Assembly: GCA_964558875.1 (NCBI GenBank) | Contig: CAZLGM010000172.1 | Coordinates: forward strand, 1 to 7,427 | Length of the DNA stretch: 7,427 nucleotides | Direction: 5' to 3' | Origin: CAZLGM01 sp964558875 | GTDB taxonomy: Bacteria; Desulfobacterota; Desulfobulbia; Desulfobulbales; Desulfocapsaceae | In this document: piece after piece, positions 5,239 through 7,427 of the stretch | How the letters are laid out: every line of letters starts with the position of its first letter | Position numbering within the stretch: position 1 is the stretch's first letter | Notes under the pieces: model-generated | The model's input: the letters and a program-made list of their open reading frames with translations, nothing else | Told to the model about the DNA's origin: nothing | The model's database searches: none | Made by a program: the position numbers and the translations under genes

Positions 5239-6834
5239 ATGATTACCCTTCTGGATTATGGCGCTGGAAATGTCCGTTCTGTTCGTAACGGTATAAGAAG
5301 ACTCGGTTATGAAGTTGTAGATGTTACAACTCCAGAAGATATCATTCGTGCTGACAAACTGATTTTCCCAGGTGTTGGTTCGTTTGGCATGGTGATGTCA
5401 AGATTAGGCCAGGATGGGTATATCGAACCTCTGATACAAAGGATTCATGAAAATATGCCGACTTTTGGCATTTGTGTTGCTCTTCAGGCATTGTTCGAAG
5501 GGAGTGAGGAGTCTCCGGGGGTGGCTGGACTTGGTATAATTCCAGGCCAGGTAAAGAGATTTACCGAAATGCAACTATCTGTTCCCCAGATGGGTTGGAA
5601 CGGGATTCGTCTATTAAAAAAATCACCACTCTTTGCAGATTATAACAATGAGAAACTTTATTTTGTACATTCCTTCTGCGCTGAGTTATCTGAGGAAAAT
5701 AAAGAGTGGGTTATTACGACTACCGATTATGGCAAAGAATTTATTTCGGGTGTTGAAAAGGGCAATATGGCAGCATTTCAGTTTCATCCTGAAAAATCCG
5801 GTGAAGCCGGTTTGAACATCTTAAACAATTACTTGAAACAATCATCTCAAGTAGTTGTATCTTCGAGATGTGTGAGTGATCGATTTGAAGGGAAAACTAA
5901 AATTGCAAGACGAATAGTTGCATGCCTCGATGTTAGAACTAATGATGACGGCGACCTGGTGGTTACAAAAGGAGACCAGTATGATGTGAGAGAGGAAGGT
6001 GAGGTTCGAAATCTTGGGGCACCTGTCAATCTTGCCCAGCGATATTATGAGGAAGGGGCTGATGAGATCACCTTTTTAAATATCACCGGATTTCGTGATT
6101 TTCCATTACGGGATCAGCCGATGCTGGATGTGTTGAAACGTACCAGCAAAAATGTGTTTGTTCCGTTGACTATTGGCGGCGGTATTCGGGAATTTGTCGA
6201 TTCTGAAGGCAAAGAGTACAGTTCACTAGACGTTGCCGGAGAATATTTTCGCTCTGGAGCCGATAAAGTCTCAATCGGTAGTGATGCTGTTTATAGTGTT
6301 GAGAAGTTTCTTGCAGATGGCGGTCAAAAAACTGGAGAAAGCTCGATTGAACAGATTTCTATTGTTTATGGTGCCCAGGCAGTTGTGATCTCTGTTGATC
6401 CCCGGCGTGTGTATGTTGACAGGCCGGAAGCAACCCCCCACAGTACCATAAAGACTCTCTACCCTGGACCCAACGGTGAACAATATTGTTGGTACCAGTG
6501 CACCGTCAAAGGAGGCAGGGAAGGACGTGATATCGATGTCGTTCAATTGGTTACCGTCTGTGAGCAGTTAGGGGCCGGTGAGATTCTGTTAAACTGTATC
6601 GACAAGGACGGCACTAACTCCGGGTTTGATTTAGAACTGATCAATCATGTGCGAGAAGTGGTGACAATTCCTGTGATCGCTTCATCCGGTGCCGGCAGTG
6701 CCGAGCATTTCGTAGAAGTATTTCAGAAGACCAGTGTCGAAGCGGCGCTGGCGGCCGGTATTTTTCATAGACTGGAAGTGCCTGTTTCAGAAGTGAAGGA
6801 TGCCATGATCAGCGCCGGAGTGGAAACCCGATAG
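5239..6834 (+). CDS. hisHF: Imidazole glycerol phosphate synthase, HisH-HisF fusion (bifunctional)
   Basis: A cytoplasmic enzyme of histidine biosynthesis: the glutaminase domain releases ammonia from glutamine and the cyclase domain uses it with PRFAR to make imidazole glycerol phosphate and AICAR. Residues 1-200 are HisH: start MITLLDYGAGNVRSV, oxyanion strand PGVG (44-47), nucleophile C79 in FGICVALQ, and H183 and E185 in QFHPEKSG. After a linker of about 20 residues, 222-531 is HisF: ACLDV with D231, GGGIR (313-317), ISVDPRR with D387, and LNCIDKDGTNSG (451-462). D231 and D387 correspond to the two catalytic aspartates of HisF. The cyclase is about 310 residues instead of the usual 250 and has the insertions known from yeast HIS7, with near-identical stretches such as VRTNDDGDLVVTKGDQYDV and YPGPNGEQYCWYQCT. 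All catalytic residues are present. The Shine-Dalgarno is weak (AGAG, 6 nt before the ATG). No other his gene is visible. Confidence 0.96.
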   Translation: MITLLDYGAGNVRSVRNGIRRLGYEVVDVTTPEDIIRADKLIFPGVGSFGMVMSRLGQDGYIEPLIQRIHENMPTFGICVALQALFEGSEESPGVAGLGIIPGQVKRFTEMQLSVPQMGWNGIRLLKKSPLFADYNNEKLYFVHSFCAELSEENKEWVITTTDYGKEFISGVEKGNMAAFQFHPEKSGEAGLNILNNYLKQSSQVVVSSRCVSDRFEGKTKIARRIVACLDVRTNDDGDLVVTKGDQYDVREEGEVRNLGAPVNLAQRYYEEGADEITFLNITGFRDFPLRDQPMLDVLKRTSKNVFVPLTIGGGIREFVDSEGKEYSSLDVAGEYFRSGADKVSIGSDAVYSVEKFLADGGQKTGESSIEQISIVYGAQAVVISVDPRRVYVDRPEATPHSTIKTLYPGPNGEQYCWYQCTVKGGREGRDIDVVQLVTVCEQLGAGEILLNCIDKDGTNSGFDLELINHVREVVTIPVIASSGAGSAEHFVEVFQKTSVEAALAAGIFHRLEVPVSEVKDAMISAGVETR

Positions 6835-6902
6835 CCTTTAGAAGGGTAGAACAGCGGTATATGCAACTGCAGGAATGAATGGAAGTAGAGTTGGGAGGCG
6901 GG

Positions 6903-7427
6903 TTAGTTGAGCCGAGAGAGAAATGCCAGTCCTTTCAGAAATTGTTCTCCTTCATTACGGAATGAAGGGTGGTGTGAGCTTGATAAGGTTTTTTCCTTGT
7001 AGGATAGTTCAATACCGTTTTTTGGGTATTTAGGGTGTTTGCAGACCACACCTTTGTTGACGATAATGACATACTGATTTTTCTTTAGATGTCTGTAGCC
7101 GTGGTCTTCGTAGCGATGATCATATTTGACGCAGAATGCCGCAAATTGATTGTCAAATTTATAATCGATTATTGCGTTCTTATATTTGATTCCGAGAAGT
7201 GACTTGGCCTTTTTATTTACAACATATTGAATGAAATCGTCTTTGAGCTGGATCGATTTTGAGAATCTGATCTCTGTAGCTTTGGTCTGAAGCGAGTAAG
7301 CATTCGGGTCACTTTTTTTCAGATAGATCAGGCTGTTGCCTTTGACTTGAACGAACCAATTATTGCCAGGAGGCGGCACAACGGAAAACCCAAGGGTGGA
7401 ACGGGTGGGTTTGTGGCTTCTCACCTT
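6903..7427 (-). CDS. Uncharacterised, probably exported protein, N-terminus beyond the window
   Basis: The frame is open from the right edge to TAA at 6905-6903. The first possible start inside the window is a GTG at 7424-7422, but I think the real start and any signal peptide lie outside. Numbering from that GTG, visible features are GFSVVPPPGNNW (12-23), a lysine-rich middle, FCVKYDHRYEDHG with C98, GVVCKHPKYP with C128, and EGEQFLKGLAF near the end. This pattern (PPPG..W near the start, Cys..Y..EDHG, G..C.HP..P, GE.FL..L) resembles, from memory, a family of hypothetical periplasmic or lipoprotein-like proteins of proteobacteria with no assigned function. The two cysteines could form a disulfide if it is exported. 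It converges on hisHF with 68 bp between stops and no clear terminator. Confidence 0.7.
   Translation of the reverse strand, partial: KVRSHKPTRSTLGFSVVPPPGNNWFVQVKGNSLIYLKKSDPNAYSLQTKATEIRFSKSIQLKDDFIQYVVNKKAKSLLGIKYKNAIIDYKFDNQFAAFCVKYDHRYEDHGYRHLKKNQYVIIVNKGVVCKHPKYPKNGIELSYKEKTLSSSHHPSFRNEGEQFLKGLAFLSRLN

Noticed and set aside
6271..6546. Minus-strand 91-codon open frame
   Set aside because: It is antisense to the conserved HisF cyclase domain and has no family features.
6835..6902. Bidirectional terminator between the convergent hisHF and right-edge genes
   Set aside because: Only a 4-bp CCTT/AAGG stem and no T run could be found; it is too weak to call.

Overview
The window reads as a draft or metagenome-derived contig (it contains a 10-base N run) from a Gram-negative bacterium. 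A TAXI-type TRAP transporter, a periplasmic-sensor histidine kinase and a NarL-type regulator together suggest an anaerobic, marine or sediment, sulfate-reducer-like lineage (Desulfobacterota is my best guess). This rests on protein style alone.

Left block (1-4329, all on the minus strand), in transcription order: a 713-aa membrane histidine kinase with a DctB-like double-Cache periplasmic domain, a PAS domain and a NarL-class kinase core; its overlapping NarL/FixJ response regulator; a TAXI solute-binding protein; and, cut by the window edge, the first 45 codons of the TRAP permease. The regulator and the TAXI gene are separated by about 205 bp holding a near-perfect -10 box and two palindromes that look like operators. 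The TAXI gene and the permease are separated by a rho-independent terminator followed by a candidate second promoter. The simplest reading is a self-contained unit: the two-component system senses an organic solute outside the cell and controls the high-affinity transporter for it, with the binding protein made in excess over the permease. The N run lies inside the TAXI gene and shifts its apparent frame. The true C-terminus is recoverable and ends at 352.

Middle (4330-5238): a small A+T-rich gene for a CPBP-family intramembrane protease (minus strand), then a 266-bp divergent intergenic region with an inverted repeat.

Right block (5239-7427): a plus-strand gene encoding imidazole glycerol phosphate synthase as one 531-aa HisH-HisF fusion. 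Its architecture and insertions are those of the fungal HIS7 and plant enzyme rather than the usual separate bacterial subunits. No other histidine gene is visible. It converges with a partial minus-strand gene for an uncharacterised, probably exported protein that runs off the right edge.

The most notable items are the eukaryote-like HisHF fusion and the sensor/regulator/TAXI-TRAP module with its palindromic upstream sites. I saw no RNA gene, CRISPR array or insertion sequence.
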